Shown here piece by piece: positions 12,880 to 29,690 of a stretch of DNA of 64,000 nucleotides. Position 1 is the stretch's first letter. Each line of letters opens with the position of its first letter. Below the pieces are notes generated by a model that saw only the letters and a program-made list of their open reading frames with translations, did not search any database and was not told the DNA's origin. The translations under genes were made by a program, and so were the position numbers. The DNA is from Talinum fruticosum (lineage: Eukaryota; Streptophyta; Magnoliopsida; Caryophyllales; Talinaceae), in assembly GCA_021018815.1 (NCBI GenBank), contig JAITYX010000032.1, positions 5,359,501-5,423,500 of the forward strand. The letters run 5' to 3'.

Positions 12880-14390
12880 GCACCTCAGTACCTTATTTTG
12901 GCAGTATCTGCCTACGTATGAGTTATCCTAATCCTCTCAAAATTATTTCAGAATTGAACGAATTTTTTTTATGAACATCAAGTTTTTAATTCAATGCTAA
13001 TTGAAGTAATTATCCCCAAATTAAAATAATTTGATATAATCGTAGTTTTTAACAAATATTTGAGGTGAAAATTATGATATAAAATAAAAGACGTTATGGA
13101 TTAAAATATGATTTATAAAGTTGGCAAATGAATCGGATTGGCCAACTTGGTTGTTTACAGATTCAATTAGTTTACTAGTTTTTTGTGGATTAGTTTTACA
13201 TGAACACTATTATCGATTTTAAGTAGGTCTTTATGATATAAATATCAAAACAAAGAGACCCTAAATATTGAAACTTGCCATATTTATGTGTCTCATTTTA
13301 AATATATGCTTTTAGTTAATTTGATGGTTAAGTAGGTCTTGATGACATGGCCTCTCTATAATTTTCATTTTTTATGGATTTTAAAATTTCTTTTCTTATC
13401 TTACAATTGTTAATGTCATTCTATTATTTATTTTTTGTAGTTGTTTGTCATTTTCTTACATTTTCGAATCACCTTGATTATTGATAAAAAAATCACGTTG
13501 ATTAAATAGTTTAGACTTTAAAATATGTTTGAATAAATTAAAAATTAATAATAACAATTTTATTAAGGAAATGATAGGCATAGTTGAACTACATAGTTCA
13601 AGCCTTGGCTGGTTTACTATCACGGTTTGGAATGGCATACTGGACAACAATTGAGCAAAATCAAATTGGACTATATTTTTGCAAGCTAAGGGCCTATTTG
13701 AAATGCTTAATAAAATTAGCAGAACAACTTTTATAGCAGAAATAAGATAAAATGAACAGAAACAAGTAGAAATAAACGAAGTGATTAGGAAACAGAAATA
13801 AATGTTGCTATACATGTTGATTCGAACATGTTCTAAAAGGCTAAGATGTACTCCGTTAATTTCAAGCTGAAAAACCTTACTTGTTGCCTCGGGTTGTAAA
13901 TGCCAAATTGATTATGGATTTGTCCGCTTTAGCGATTACAAATAGCAGTTAGCGATTGAAAGTTACCAGTAAAGATTATAAACTTGAAAATTTATATTGA
14001 TAAGTTTATTGAATCAGTGTACTTTTGATCGAGTAGGTTTAACAGGGAAAAAATAGGATCGAGAAGAAAACTTGAATCCCCATATAAGCAAGCAAGCAAA
14101 ATCCAAGTTCTTAAATACCATATATATATACATGACACTGAAACAGCTAGGCATAATTAATGAACAGAAATAAAACCTCTTTCTTAGGAGAAGCTATATA
14201 TATTCTAGCTTGCCACTAGCTAGTCGCGATCAGATTCAAGCTAAGCTAAAACGACAATAAGCTAAGGCCAAAGGCCAAAACAAAAGCCAGCTTACACTAC
14301 TAGTAGCAAATCAAATACTTAGTCACTTAAACTAACACCAAATTCCCCAAACACGCTTGTATTTCTTGATCGACCGCCTCTCACCACCAC
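12880..14390. other. Spacer between U1 and U2
   Basis: AT-rich DNA with no recognised gene. The part near 14300-14396 is the 3' flank of U2 and resembles the 3' flank of U1 (shared 'accacaggtattcacttga'), showing that the duplication included flanking DNA. Confidence 0.4.
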
Positions 14391-14396
14391 AGGTAT

Positions 14397-15688
14397 TCAC
14401 TTGATATCTTTGGTCTGAAACATCTTCTTCGGCCTCAGCTGTTGAAAACGAACAACAACCAAAAAAAACCACAATGGCTGCTTAAATCAAGTCTTCAAAT
14501 CGATCAGAATATGAACAGCAATGACTAAAGAAAGTAATATCATCTTGATATAATGCTTGTTTTAATTCGAAATACAGATCTCATATAGGTTTCATATATA
14601 TGAAAGATGAAGCGGTGTGTCCATATTAGATTATTAAGCAAAGGGTAATTTTGAGTTCGGGAAAAATGGGATCTCCGATTGTATGTCCCTGAAAATTCCA
14701 TGTCCCCTTCATCCTTTGATCAGTCGTACTCAATCCAATGGAATTATATTCAACCTTAAAGAGGATCTTCTATAATTTTGTTCACAAGGGTTTCGAAATC
14801 AGGCCATGCCGGTTGGAATCTACAGAAGTTAGAAGTTATTGTCTCATGATCATAGACTAGCCCATCACATCACTATCTGCGATCTATGTATACTCTACAA
14901 AGGAGTTACATCCCTTCAATGCCAAATGAAGAAAGACAAATGACTAATCCTGAGTTGAATAACATAGCAACAACTGTACGCAATGAGTTTTTGATGATAA
15001 TGAAGGGTCTTGTAACCCAAATTTGTTTATTTGCCATAGAGATGGATCGAGCAAATGAACGAAAGATTCATTGGAAGAAATACCTCATTGCTGTGTCCAC
15101 GCTTCTTCTTGCGGCAGTTGGTTGCTCTCTGCGGCAGCCGAGCATAGCACCTGAAAGAGTTGTCAAATTAACAATAGACAGAGTAGGATGCCAACTTAGC
15201 AATGATTTTTCACACTTCAAACTGGCCATGTGAATATTTAATTGTATCGCCTTTTGTAGAAATTCTATCCTGGCGGTAAGGTACTTGTTTATTTTGCATA
15301 GGTGGGACTTTTATCTGCTTCAAAGACCCAATATCAACATAATTTCACTTTTTTGACAATAAACATGGAAGTTTTTTAAAAATAAGCACAGAGCATTAAC
15401 ATTTGGTCACTCATAGTATCAATCACAAATTTATACCACTAACAATTACTTCTGTGGATTTTTATTGAAAAAAATACATGTAATTTACGCAAACAATGTG
15501 TGTGTTTTATGTGAGAGAGAAAGAGAGAGATTACTTGCGGCAAACTTGCTTGTCCTGTTTGTATTTGCGAGCCAAAACCAGCAGATCTGGAGGATAATTC
15601 AGCTTTCCGTATCCACCTCCTCTCAGCCTCAGCACAAGCAGCAGAGCCGACTCTAAAACCCCCAAAAAACATTAACCATCAGAAATAT

Positions 15689-15727
<39 letters not shown>

Positions 15728-16032
15728 TTCTGTATGTTGTAGTCAGCAAGAGTGTGGAGATCTTCGAGCTGTTTACCGGCGAAGATCAGACGTTGGTGAT
15801 CCGGCGGAACTCCTTCAAAACCGATCAAAGCAGAACCAAAATTTCAGGAACATTTCAAAATCAGGAGCAAAAATTTGAACTACAAGAAGCTAAGAAGAAA
15901 TCGCCAGAAGGGAGAGAGAGAGAGAAGACCTTCTTTGTCTTGAATTTTGGCCTTGATGTTGTTGATGGTGTCGCTGTTCTCGAGCTCCAGGGTGACGGTT
16001 CTCCCTGTCAGAGTCCTGACGAATATCTGCAT
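14397..16032 (-). CDS. U2: most divergent ubiquitin-eL40 fusion gene
   Basis: Exons: 16032-15930, 15812-15726, 15652-15535, 15150-15084 and 14438-14397; 138 aa, all in frame. The ubiquitin part has 13 changes from the plant consensus: K6R, K11R, I13V, V17L, S19N, D24N, V26I, I36V, Q40H, G53L, R54H, T66A and H68L. H68 belongs to the Ile44 recognition patch. K27, K29, K33, K48, K63 and the C-terminal RLRGG remain. The linker after Gly76 is [11 protein letters not shown]. In the eL40 zinc knuckle the last cysteine is Arg (KKKRGHSN), so the C4 site is incomplete. The tail is [14 protein letters not shown]1 is its closest relative (linker, tail and promoter block). A TATA box lies at 16110-16119. 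It could be a decaying copy or a rapidly evolving one; the frame is open throughout. Confidence 0.83.
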
Positions 16033-16109
16033 TTTCTCTCTCCTCTCTCTTAGGTCTTTGTTTTTGTTGTGTTACTGGTGAGGTGAAATGGCACTGCCAA
16101 TACACCCTG

Positions 16110-16119
16110 CCTTTTATAG
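16110..16119 (-). promoter_or_regulatory. TATA box of U2
   Basis: CTATAAAAGG on the minus strand at the same distance from the ATG as in U1, preceded by a conserved CCGGCAAAGCCCG-type block. Confidence 0.6.
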
Positions 16120-16339
16120 CGGGCTTTGCCGGTTGGAGGGTGGAGAAACAACGGACTGTTTGGGAGAAAAGCTGAAACTGGGGAGGAAAACGAAAACCCT
16201 TCTCCAAGGCATGAACGTTAGTACCTGTTTTGGCAATGAGGACTCAGCATCGCAAAATTATTTCAGAATTAATCGAATTCATATCCAAACACGTCTTGAA
16301 AAAAATAAGGGACTGTTTTGGAGGAGCTAAGTTGGATGA

Positions 16340-17150
16340 TTACCCTTCTCCAATGGATGCGCAATAACAATCGAATTAATTTCCATGCAGCTGCTGATGT
16401 CAAAAACATTTTTTTATAGCAAAAACATATTTCTTAAAACCAAATTTCATTTGGTTTATAATAATTGTCAATTGAAATTCGGTTGATATAAGTATATCAT
16501 GATCATCTCACCTTTCTCCAAATTATTAATTAATTAATTTTTTTATCGCAAAATAAAAAAGGAATTTCTTTGTTGCTTGACAAACCGGATTTCAAAATAA
16601 AGGAAAATCATATTAATTAACGATGAAAATTAAAATATTGGATTGAATTGGTCTTTTCGTGTGTGTGTAATATATATATATATATGCCAAAAAATTTTAA
16701 AATATTGGCCTAAGTTCATTCTATGTTGTAATAATAAAGAATGACAATAGATGAGATTAAAGGTTGAATTATTGAAAACTAATTTTAAAGATTGGATTAA
16801 TAGTTTCAAATATCCCCAAAGATCAAATTAATATTATCAAAAAGCCCTAACAGATATCGATCAAGATTGATAGATCTAGATCAGCGGCTATTAATTAGAA
16901 CTTTCGACAGAAAAATTGCTGGGAATATGAGTTGCTAAAAATTCATAGACCTTTTTTTTTGGTCAAGAAAATTTATAGAATAGTATAAATGATTTCTTGA
17001 TATTGGCCTAATCTAAACAGTTAAATTTTTCTTTTCTTTTTTTGGTTTTGATCAATTACAAAGACTCTAAACACTTGAAGAATGTTTGAAACAGAAGCTA
17101 AAATATGAAGATCAGAGCATGTAAGTTCTGATCCAACACCTCTCCCCTAA
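16340..17150. other. Spacer upstream of U2
   Basis: AT-rich DNA with a short (TA)n run near 16670-16685. No gene or clear element seen. Confidence 0.4.
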
Positions 17151-17157
17151 ATTTCTT

Positions 17158-17190
17158 TAATTTAAAACATCTTCTTTCTCGGCCTCTGTG
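17158..17190 (-). pseudogene. Orphan terminal exon of a ubiquitin-eL40 gene
   Basis: The minus strand reads an acceptor-like ttctcacag followed by AGGCCGAGAAAGAAGATGTTTT. This closely matches exon 5 of U1/U2 (AGGCCGAAGAAGATGTTTCAG) with small insertions. The adjoining 3' flank ('aaacagaagctaaa...') also occurs beside U3 exon 5 at about 17498. It marks a lost or partial extra copy, or a duplicated last exon of U3. An alternative terminal exon of U3 is possible but weaker. Confidence 0.55.
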
Positions 17191-17553
17191 AGAAATTAGG
17201 AACCGCGACCCCTTTAATGGAAGACCTACAAAGTAATGGTTCTATAATCTACATGTTATCGGTAGATAATTTGATCAAAACCTTCAATAGCTAACTCGAG
17301 TTTGATCAGTCAAGTTTCAAGCAACCGACCAAAGATAACCTTAGCAGGCAAGAAAAAGTATGCTTAATTGATGAATAGAAATTATGACCAAAGATAACTG
17401 TTATGTTATTATTAGGGCAAAGATTACAAACTACTGTAGTAGGCATATGATTGATTCAAAGCTTAAACGAAAACTAAAACCAAGGCCCAAAGCCTAAAAA
17501 CAGAAGCTAAATATGTAGCAGCATCCCGATCTAGTAGAGCTATGTCTCCGCCT

Positions 17554-18746
<1,193 letters not shown>

Positions 18747-18825
18747 ATTCTCTCTCTTTTGTATGCCTCTGTATAATGATACACTGTAAAGGTGGTGAGT
18801 TGAAATAAACTGCCAATACGCTTAA

Positions 18826-18835
18826 CCTTATATAG
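18826..18835 (-). promoter_or_regulatory. TATA box of U3
   Basis: CTATATAAGG on the minus strand, 80 bp before the ATG. Confidence 0.55.
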
Positions 18836-18847
18836 AGAGAGGCTTAA

Positions 18848-18993
18848 GACTGAGTAAGGGACTGTTTGGAAGGAGCTCAAAAGGGGGAAAACCTTTCTCC
18901 AAGATATCAATTTTTTTAATTTTATTTTTGGTTTAGGGCTGAGTAAGGGACTGTTTGGGAGGAGCTCAAAAGGGGGAAAACCTTTCTCCAAGG
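18848..18993. repeat. Tandem duplication in the U3 promoter
   Basis: Two copies of about 56 bp (18848-18904 and 18938-18993) begin at 'ctgagtaagggactg' and end at 'acctttctccaag', with period about 90. The same block occurs singly upstream of U1 and U2, so it is a shared promoter module doubled here. Confidence 0.75.
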
Positions 18994-19079
18994 TGTCCAA
19001 CTGTTTTGGTGGGAGTATTTAACTACGAAAGAGTAATCCTCCTCGCAATAATTTCGGAAGGGAAAATTTGATCGAATTA

Positions 19080-20014
19080 TGTCATCATATTCTTTTTAAA
19101 ACTCCCAAACACCAAACTTAATTTATTTTTAATTGAAATTTTGTTCGTATGAGGATACTCCCTAGACAATCTATCTATCCCAGTTTATTATTATTATTTT
19201 TGGATATTATAATTCCTATATTGAAAATGGATGTATATCTTTGTTCGTATTGTAAATTGTTCCTTGACTATAGAGATTTACATGAAAAAAGATAATAGGT
19301 TGGTTCCGCTACATAAAGTTATAAATAAATAATAATAATATTTTTTATATGATCATAAAATATATTACCTTATTTTCATTTTTTTGTTTCAATAATTAAA
19401 AAATTAAACTGTCAAAGTTACAAGAAGTTGTCTAATACAAGATGAGAAATAACAATCTACCTAGAAAAACACTTAAGCGCTCCAAGGCTCCACACTTAAC
19501 CCAAAAAGTAAAAGAAATGCTCATAAGATTAGCTGAAATCGCAACTTCCACCTTTTATAATTAGGGAATTTCTACGTTGGAGGAGAGTAAGGACATACTA
19601 ATCTTTAAGTAATTGTCTTGTAAAAATTTTCTTTAGATTTGTCTCAATTATATCGAAGATTAATTATTATTATGAATACATTGAAAAATATAAAAAAAAG
19701 GTCGAATTAAACCCTCTAATCAGTCGTACCATTATCCTCTCTTAAAAATGGTGAGTTTAGTGTGAATCGTAATGCCAAAAATACGGTAAGTATTTTTTTA
19801 GTGTCCTTAATCACAGCTAACTAGCACCTAGATTCAATTGTTTAAGGCTGTATTATTGTCTCATTTCTTCTCCTAGCTAATACAAGTTTTGCTCCCAATT
19901 TGAACGCTCCTACTTGGATAAATATATCCTTCCAATTTACTTAATTCGTATGATGAAATCTCCAACGATGAAATTGCATGTGTGAGATCATTCGAGATCA
20001 AATTTAAATGTCCT
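19080..20014. other. Spacer between U3 and the MITE
   Basis: AT-rich DNA, no gene seen. Confidence 0.4.
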
Positions 20015-20017
20015 TAA

Positions 20018-20451
20018 GGCCCTGTTCGACAACGAGTATTTGGAGTAACTTTTAACGTTTTGACCAAGTCAAAACACTAACTAACCAAATATTAGCGTTC
20101 GGTAAGGTAGTGTGTTTAACTAGCTTTTGCAATATCTTTTAGCGTTTCAAGCATTGTTTCGAAAAGATAAGAATATTAACTTTTCATATTTAAAAGTAGC
20201 GTTTTATATTCTTTTGACAAAAAACTCCTTTCATTAATTTATATTTGACAAATTATCTATATTCTTTTATGTCAATTTACATTAATCGACTAACTTAACA
20301 ATTAAATTTACCAAACACATTTATTCAACCGGTCAATTGAACGACTATATGCTAACAGTTAAACTCTAACGATTATCGATTACTTAAACGAGTATCGATT
20401 ACACAAACAGTTATCCGCTACTCAAACAATCTCATTTTATCAAACAGGACC
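20018..20451. mobile_element. Tourist-like MITE (PIF/Harbinger)
   Basis: It starts GGCCCTGTTCG and ends with the complement of GGTCCTGTTTG. It is flanked by the 3-bp direct repeat TAA (20015-20017 and 20452-20454), the target preference of PIF/Harbinger elements. 434 bp, no ORF. Confidence 0.65.
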
Positions 20452-20708
20452 TAAATCTGGAGCAAATATTTTATTAATCTACTTGTATGTACGAGATTCA
20501 GGATATCATAAGTAATAATTTGTGCAATTGACCAGTTTATTTGTTGTGTTATTATACTGTTCCTTTGCCCAAAAAACTACAAAATGACACTTTACGGAAA
20601 CATAATACAACTCTCGTCATTTTTTATTCGGCCATACACTCTCTTTCTTCAATACTAGCTTGCCAACTTCACTACTACTTTCCTTTAAAAGAACTACTAC
20701 TTTCCTTT

Positions 20709-20714
20709 AAAAAA
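20709..20714 (-). terminator. Pol III T-run terminator of tRNA-Gly
   Basis: Six T on the minus strand, 18 nt after the tRNA 3' end, as expected for RNA polymerase III. Confidence 0.7.
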
Positions 20715-20731
20715 GGAGAAATAGGTTGCAA

Positions 20732-20803
20732 TGCGTTTGCCGGGAGTCGAACCCGGGTCTATTGCTTGGAAGGCAATTATCCTAACCGTTGGACTACAAA
20801 CGC
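20732..20803 (-). tRNA. tRNA-Gly (anticodon TCC)
   Basis: A 72-nt cloverleaf on the minus strand. The acceptor stem is GCGTTTG paired with CAAACGC plus discriminator A. The D-arm is TCCAACGGTTAGGA, the anticodon arm TTGCCTTCCAAGCAA with TCC in the loop, and the T-arm CCCGGGTTCGACTCCCGG. The anticodon reads GGA glycine codons. There is no intron, and a T6 terminator lies about 18 nt downstream. Confidence 0.95.
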
Positions 20804-20809
20804 TTCATA

Positions 20810-21935
20810 TTACTTGTGGAACATCTAATGGTTTTATTAACTTTACAACGTGGTTGCCTAAGCCATGTAAATCAAACCTCAAGCTATTGTTTTACATTAA
20901 AACTTTTAACGGTCAAAATATGTTTTTTTAATGATGAATTTTTCATCTCAGAAATTTCTTTTCAAGTAGTGATTACATAATTTTCTCAAAATTATAATCA
21001 TATTTGCTTTATCATATCTTATTTCAGGTGATTATAATTAAAATTGCATTACAGTTATAGTTATCTCAAACTAAGGAATGGTATTTATCTTAAAAATAAA
21101 TTTAAATAATTTTATTTATTTAATCCCTGTATATGAAAAAATAAATATACCAAATCAGGTCAAAATTCAAAGGTAGTAACTTAGTGAGGCGCCTCTATCT
21201 CTTTCTCTCTTGCTCTTTCTCCTCTTGTGTCTGTTTATATTTCTCATTCAATCTCGCATAACCTAAATATGTATTCAAGAGTCTATAGTAAGAACATTGG
21301 TATAGCTGTGTACTTTTATTGATGATGTGTGTAAATTAAGATGAAGATTTTATGGTTATTCACGAATGAATAGGGAAAAACTAATATATTAATTAATAAA
21401 AATATATATATAATCCAATTAAAGTATTATGTTTTAATATTTATATGTATTCGAACAAAACCCAATAGATATGACATGAATACGAGGATTGTTTTAGAAA
21501 ATGGGTATAGACGAGGCATAGCATTACAGGCTCCGAACTGCCCCACCACGCCTCTACTTTGATCATTAATAAGCATTAAAGTGTCAAGACAACCCTTTCT
21601 CCCCGCCCCATCACCCCCTCCCCAAGTAAAACAGAACACCAAAAAATACAAATAAAAATTAATAAAATAAGGGACATGTGTTTCATCTAACACGATTCAA
21701 TCTGATGAAGTGTGAATGGCAATAAATCATGCTATATATTAGTAAGACACGAAAGAAAAGCAAGTACTAAACCATTGAAACAACACAATCACGTAGTTCA
21801 TAAACCATGCAACAGAAAATTCCAGAACCCTTACACAAATTAATACGTAACAGAATTTCTTAATACTAATGACATAAACTTAAAAACTACGATACTCAAA
21901 AACATGAACCAATAATCCAACAATCTGCTCCATAA
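20810..21935. other. Spacer between tRNA-Gly and U4
   Basis: AT-rich DNA. Short ORFs here lack recognisable content and are probably chance. Confidence 0.4.
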
Positions 21936-21942
21936 GCTCTGC

Positions 21943-23458
<1,516 letters not shown>

Positions 23459-23535
23459 TTAAACTGCTTTCCAGTGGCGGTGGAATCAATAATGGTTTTC
23501 TAAATTGTATTTACTGTCTTTTTATAGGGAGGCTT

Positions 23536-23544
23536 CTAGGGTTT
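23536..23544 (-). promoter_or_regulatory. Telo-box of U4
   Basis: AAACCCTAG on the minus strand, about 90 bp before the ATG and just upstream of the TATA box at 23518-23527. This motif is common in plant ribosomal-protein promoters. Confidence 0.55.
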
Positions 23545-23599
23545 TTTTCCCCTGATTCGCTCTAGCTACTATAATTTACGAGTTTTCTTCTTTTTTCCA

Positions 23600-24379
23600 T
23601 TTTTTAAAACTTTCTTTTCACTCTTTTGAAGGCTTCCCTTATTCTGTTTTTTAACCTAATAAATATATATTTTTTACATTAACATATAGCATTTGAAGAA
23701 ATCCTTTTTTTCGGGAACAAAAGATTTATTTGTGTTGCTTTACTTATGAATTTATTTGAGTGTGATGCTTGTTGTAAATGATATACTTTCAATTGAAGAC
23801 ATTCTTTTTTATTTTCGGAAAAAAATATACTATTAAATTTACATATTAAATTAAATTATTTTCTTCATACATATCCAATTATAGTAGAATATTTTCCATA
23901 AAAAATACAACAATACTACGTGTATCTTGAGGACGTAAGTCAAATTGGTGGGGATTTGTATTATATATACAAAATCAAAAATAGTGCAAATTAATTAGCT
24001 CAATTACTAAAATGTTTTTAAAATTTTACACAGAGACCTATGTTTAAATCTTGTTTATATATTAATGTATGTGTCTCATTTGGGGAAAAAAAAAAAAAGA
24101 ACTTGAAAGACTGAAGAGGACTTTTAGGGTGTTCTTGAGACGAGAGTAAGAAAGAGAATTTAGAGTTGATGAGATGAGAGTAAACAGGCGTTGTTTTGCT
24201 GCACTTCTCAATGTAGTTCTCTCATATTAGAATAAGGAGTAAATATTATTTACAATTGATCTTAATTGTTGCTGAAAAAATGATCTTAGTTTAATCAAAC
24301 CGACCTGAATTGACTATAATAAATTATTCCTTCAAAAAATAATTTTTAGGAAATAAGTTTCAAGTCACTTAATCATGCA

Positions 24380-24445
<66 letters not shown>

Positions 24446-24480
24446 GTGCATGTGAGGAATTTTTTTTTACAATAGTAAGT
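23600..24480. other. Spacer upstream of U4
   Basis: AT-rich DNA ending in an (AT)n microsatellite of about 58 bp (24384-24442). No gene seen. Confidence 0.4.
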
Positions 24481-24489
24481 GGATCCATC

Positions 24490-25388
24490 TAGGAGTGTGC
24501 AGAAAAAAACCGATCCAAACAAGTGGTTAATCGATTAAATTTTTATTAAAAAATCGGTTCGGTTAATTAAACCGGATATTTTTCCGGTTCAAAGTTCAAA
24601 TACAATTCGGGACCTAGAAAATTTTGGTTAACTGAATCGATTTTGTAAAATTAATTATAGATCTATATGCTTGAAAATGTAGTTTGCTTGTTGCGGTTCT
24701 CTTGCTCGCGTAACACTGGTTCTGCTGCTCGCTCAGTGCTCTCCACACTCCACTCCTCTCCCTCTCCCTCTCCCTCCCCCTCCCCCTCTTTTCTCATCCT
24801 GTTGTCGCCAGCGATGCTACAAATACAAAAATCTCACAGGCAATTGAAGCGCTCATCGTTGAAAAACCTCCTCGTTATTGTCAGCTGAAAAATACAAAAA
24901 TCTCCTCGTCTTTGCCATAAACACAGGCAATCACTCCAAATACAAAAATCTCACTCTGTATTTTATTCCAATTGAAAAATGAGAGAGAGAGAGAGAGAGG
25001 GATTCAAATTGGAATCCTTAAAAGCAATGCATATCAACTAAAAATACAATACCTGAAATTCAAGTGCTCATCATCGTCTTTCTGTAATTTTCCATTGACG
25101 AAGCCGAGGAAGAGCGTGGAAATCAACAATGCAGATCAACACTGGTTATACCTAAAAAATTGTGGTTTACGTGATGTTGTTATGGATGTGCAAAAATTTG
25201 GATTTATTTTTTCAAATAACAGTTAACTATAAACCGAATTGATTTTTTATTTAACCGAACCTTTCGGTTCGGTTACTGGATCGAGATTTTATCGATCCGT
25301 AACCTCGCATAACCGAAAAAATCGGATCAATTGCGAATCAGATTTTTTACTATCCAAAAATGCGATTAACCGATTTTGCACACTCCTA
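24490..25388. mobile_element. Non-autonomous hAT element with 8-bp target duplication
   Basis: Terminal inverted repeats TAGGAGTGTGCA begin at 24490 and, inverted, end at 25388. The flanks are GATCCATC (24482-24489) and GATACATC (25389-25396), an 8-bp duplication with one mismatch. Subterminal regions carry many 'ggttcggtt' and 'aaccgat' words in both orientations, typical of such elements. No transposase; the internal ORFs are CT-repeat derived. Confidence 0.75.
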
Positions 25389-25632
25389 GATACATCCACT
25401 AGCCCCTTACCCTTTATAAGATGTAAATGTAGTGAGCCTAAGAAGACCTAAGTCCCGGTCAGAGTTTCTCTATCTCTCTCTCTCTCAAAATCTAATATGA
25501 TTTTTCCGATTCCACTTCAGCACTTCTCCATTTATTCTTAACTTCTACCCCTCTTTCTCCATGGAAGTTTGGAAATAGGAGCAAGTGCTTCAGCAAAAGG
25601 CAACTCAAGATTCGTTAAATTTTTTTCTTTTA

Positions 25633-26077
25633 GACTCTATTTGATTCTAAGAAAATTAGAAGGAAAGAAAAAAATTTGGAAAATGAATTTCTTTCCCTTG
25701 TTTAAATTGAAGAAAAAATGAGAGAAAAAAGTGATGGAAAAACTAATGAAAAATTTTGTCAATTTGGTCAATGATATTTTCCTTCCAAAATTGAGAGGAA
25801 AATGGAAGAAAAATTTCACAAAGAGAGAGAAATGAAAAAAAGAAAGAGAATTCTATTAAGAAATGCCATTAAAAATTTTCTCTCTCCTCTCAATTAATCA
25901 ATGCAATTGAGTATTTTCTCTATACTCTCCATGACAATGTAATGATTATAATTTTTCTCTCTATTTTTCCTTGAACCAAACACAAGAAAAAAAAAAAATT
26001 CTCATCACTTTTTTCCTCATCACTTTTTTCCATTTAAATTTTCTTTCCAACCTATTTTCTTAGAATCAAATAGAGTC
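25633..26077. mobile_element. MITE with long inverted repeats and TTA duplication
   Basis: The left end GACTCTATTTGATTCTAAGA is matched almost base for base by the inverted right end, about 25-35 bp. The target repeat is TTA at 25630-25632 and 26078-26080, as for PIF/Harbinger (Tourist-like) elements. 445 bp, A/T purine-rich inside, non-coding. Confidence 0.75.
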
Positions 26078-26335
26078 TTAAAGTTAATATCTCAAAGTTC
26101 CGGTTCAACTGCAACTTGGCCATGTCAAGCCACAGCCAAGTCCAGCGGGTTTAATGCTCCAACTAGTTTTTAGTGCATCCGAAACACATGACTGTCCGGT
26201 TTATGGTTCAATCGGTCAAATTGGCCATTTCAGTCCAGTTCTTGCAACACTGCTTTAGACCTCTTATGAACTACATAAGCATACACATATTGAAACTTAA
26301 CTATCTAATCTCTTTTACTCCTTACCACAATAAAT

Positions 26336-26336
<1 letters not shown>

Positions 26337-26379
<43 letters not shown>

Positions 26380-26444
26380 CTACATTATATATAATAGTAA
26401 TTTTTTTAAAAGTATGAAATGGCAGCGTGGATTTACTCCTTACC

Positions 26445-26490
<46 letters not shown>
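26337..26490. repeat. Two (AAT)n microsatellites, each behind the same 15-bp motif
   Basis: (AAT)n tracts at about 26337-26380 and 26445-26490 each follow 'ttactccttacca'. The region is a short duplication in which the repeat tracts expanded independently. Confidence 0.8.
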
Positions 26491-26499
26491 GAAGAGGTG

Positions 26500-27340
26500 G
26501 AATCACAGTTTAAAGTTATTTGTATGCAAAGGTATGTAATAATAGATAAATCTTTATATTCACCATATAATTTTTTAAAGATTTTTGTAATATTTAAATC
26601 AATAATATTTTAGTAGATTAAATATAAATATTTATTTATACGTCAATTATATTAAATTAGTATTGACTTAGTAGAGAATTATGAGTTATAAATTTAACAT
26701 TCTTTTATTAATTTAATGTATTTTATATTGTATAACATTGTATACATTGTATAACATTATTTGGTGCATAGCACAGGTCCAAACTAATAATTTATAAATA
26801 CAAATTAAGTTAACGAGTGGATAAAATATACCATATACCATTACCATGTGACTCCTAAGATTGTTTAAACCCGATATCTGAGTACAATAAACGAACGATA
26901 CCAGAAAAATATCAACAGAGATATATGGAACAAAGAGCCAGTTCACAAACTGAGTGACATTCTCAATATACCTGGTAATGAAAACCATTATACACATACA
27001 CTGAATCTACTTGGGTACTAACGGGAAAAGGTAGTGCCAAAAAGCAGTATAAATTTCATATTGTTTCTTCAGGTACAGAGTACAGACATAGGCCCCTTCA
27101 TTCGAGCTTAAACAATACAACAGACAACATTAGTCCAAGGTACAGACATCAGACTAAACCCTAAAATGATAGTTGGAAGGTGCCCCCAAGAACACAACAT
27201 TTCAAGATGCAAACTACAAACACAATACAACCGTCTTAAATGTCACAAGACATAGTACAATAGGCCAAAACGCAACCAAAATTTCGAAGCCACCAGGACA
27301 GCTAACTTTCAATGAATGGTGACTGTAGCAAGCAGCACAA
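26500..27340. other. 3' flank of U5 and spacer
   Basis: AT-rich in the left part. The stretch 27030-27342 is probably the U5 3' untranslated region. No other gene seen. Confidence 0.4.
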
Positions 27341-27342
27341 GC

Positions 27343-29639
<2,297 letters not shown>

Positions 29640-29690
29640 TTACGACGGCTCCGCAAAATGGGTTTTATGGATGTTATTTATATACCGGAA

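Noticed and set aside
26173..26506. ORFs with poly-Asn, poly-Ile and poly-Tyr
   Set aside because: Pure (AAT)n microsatellite translation.
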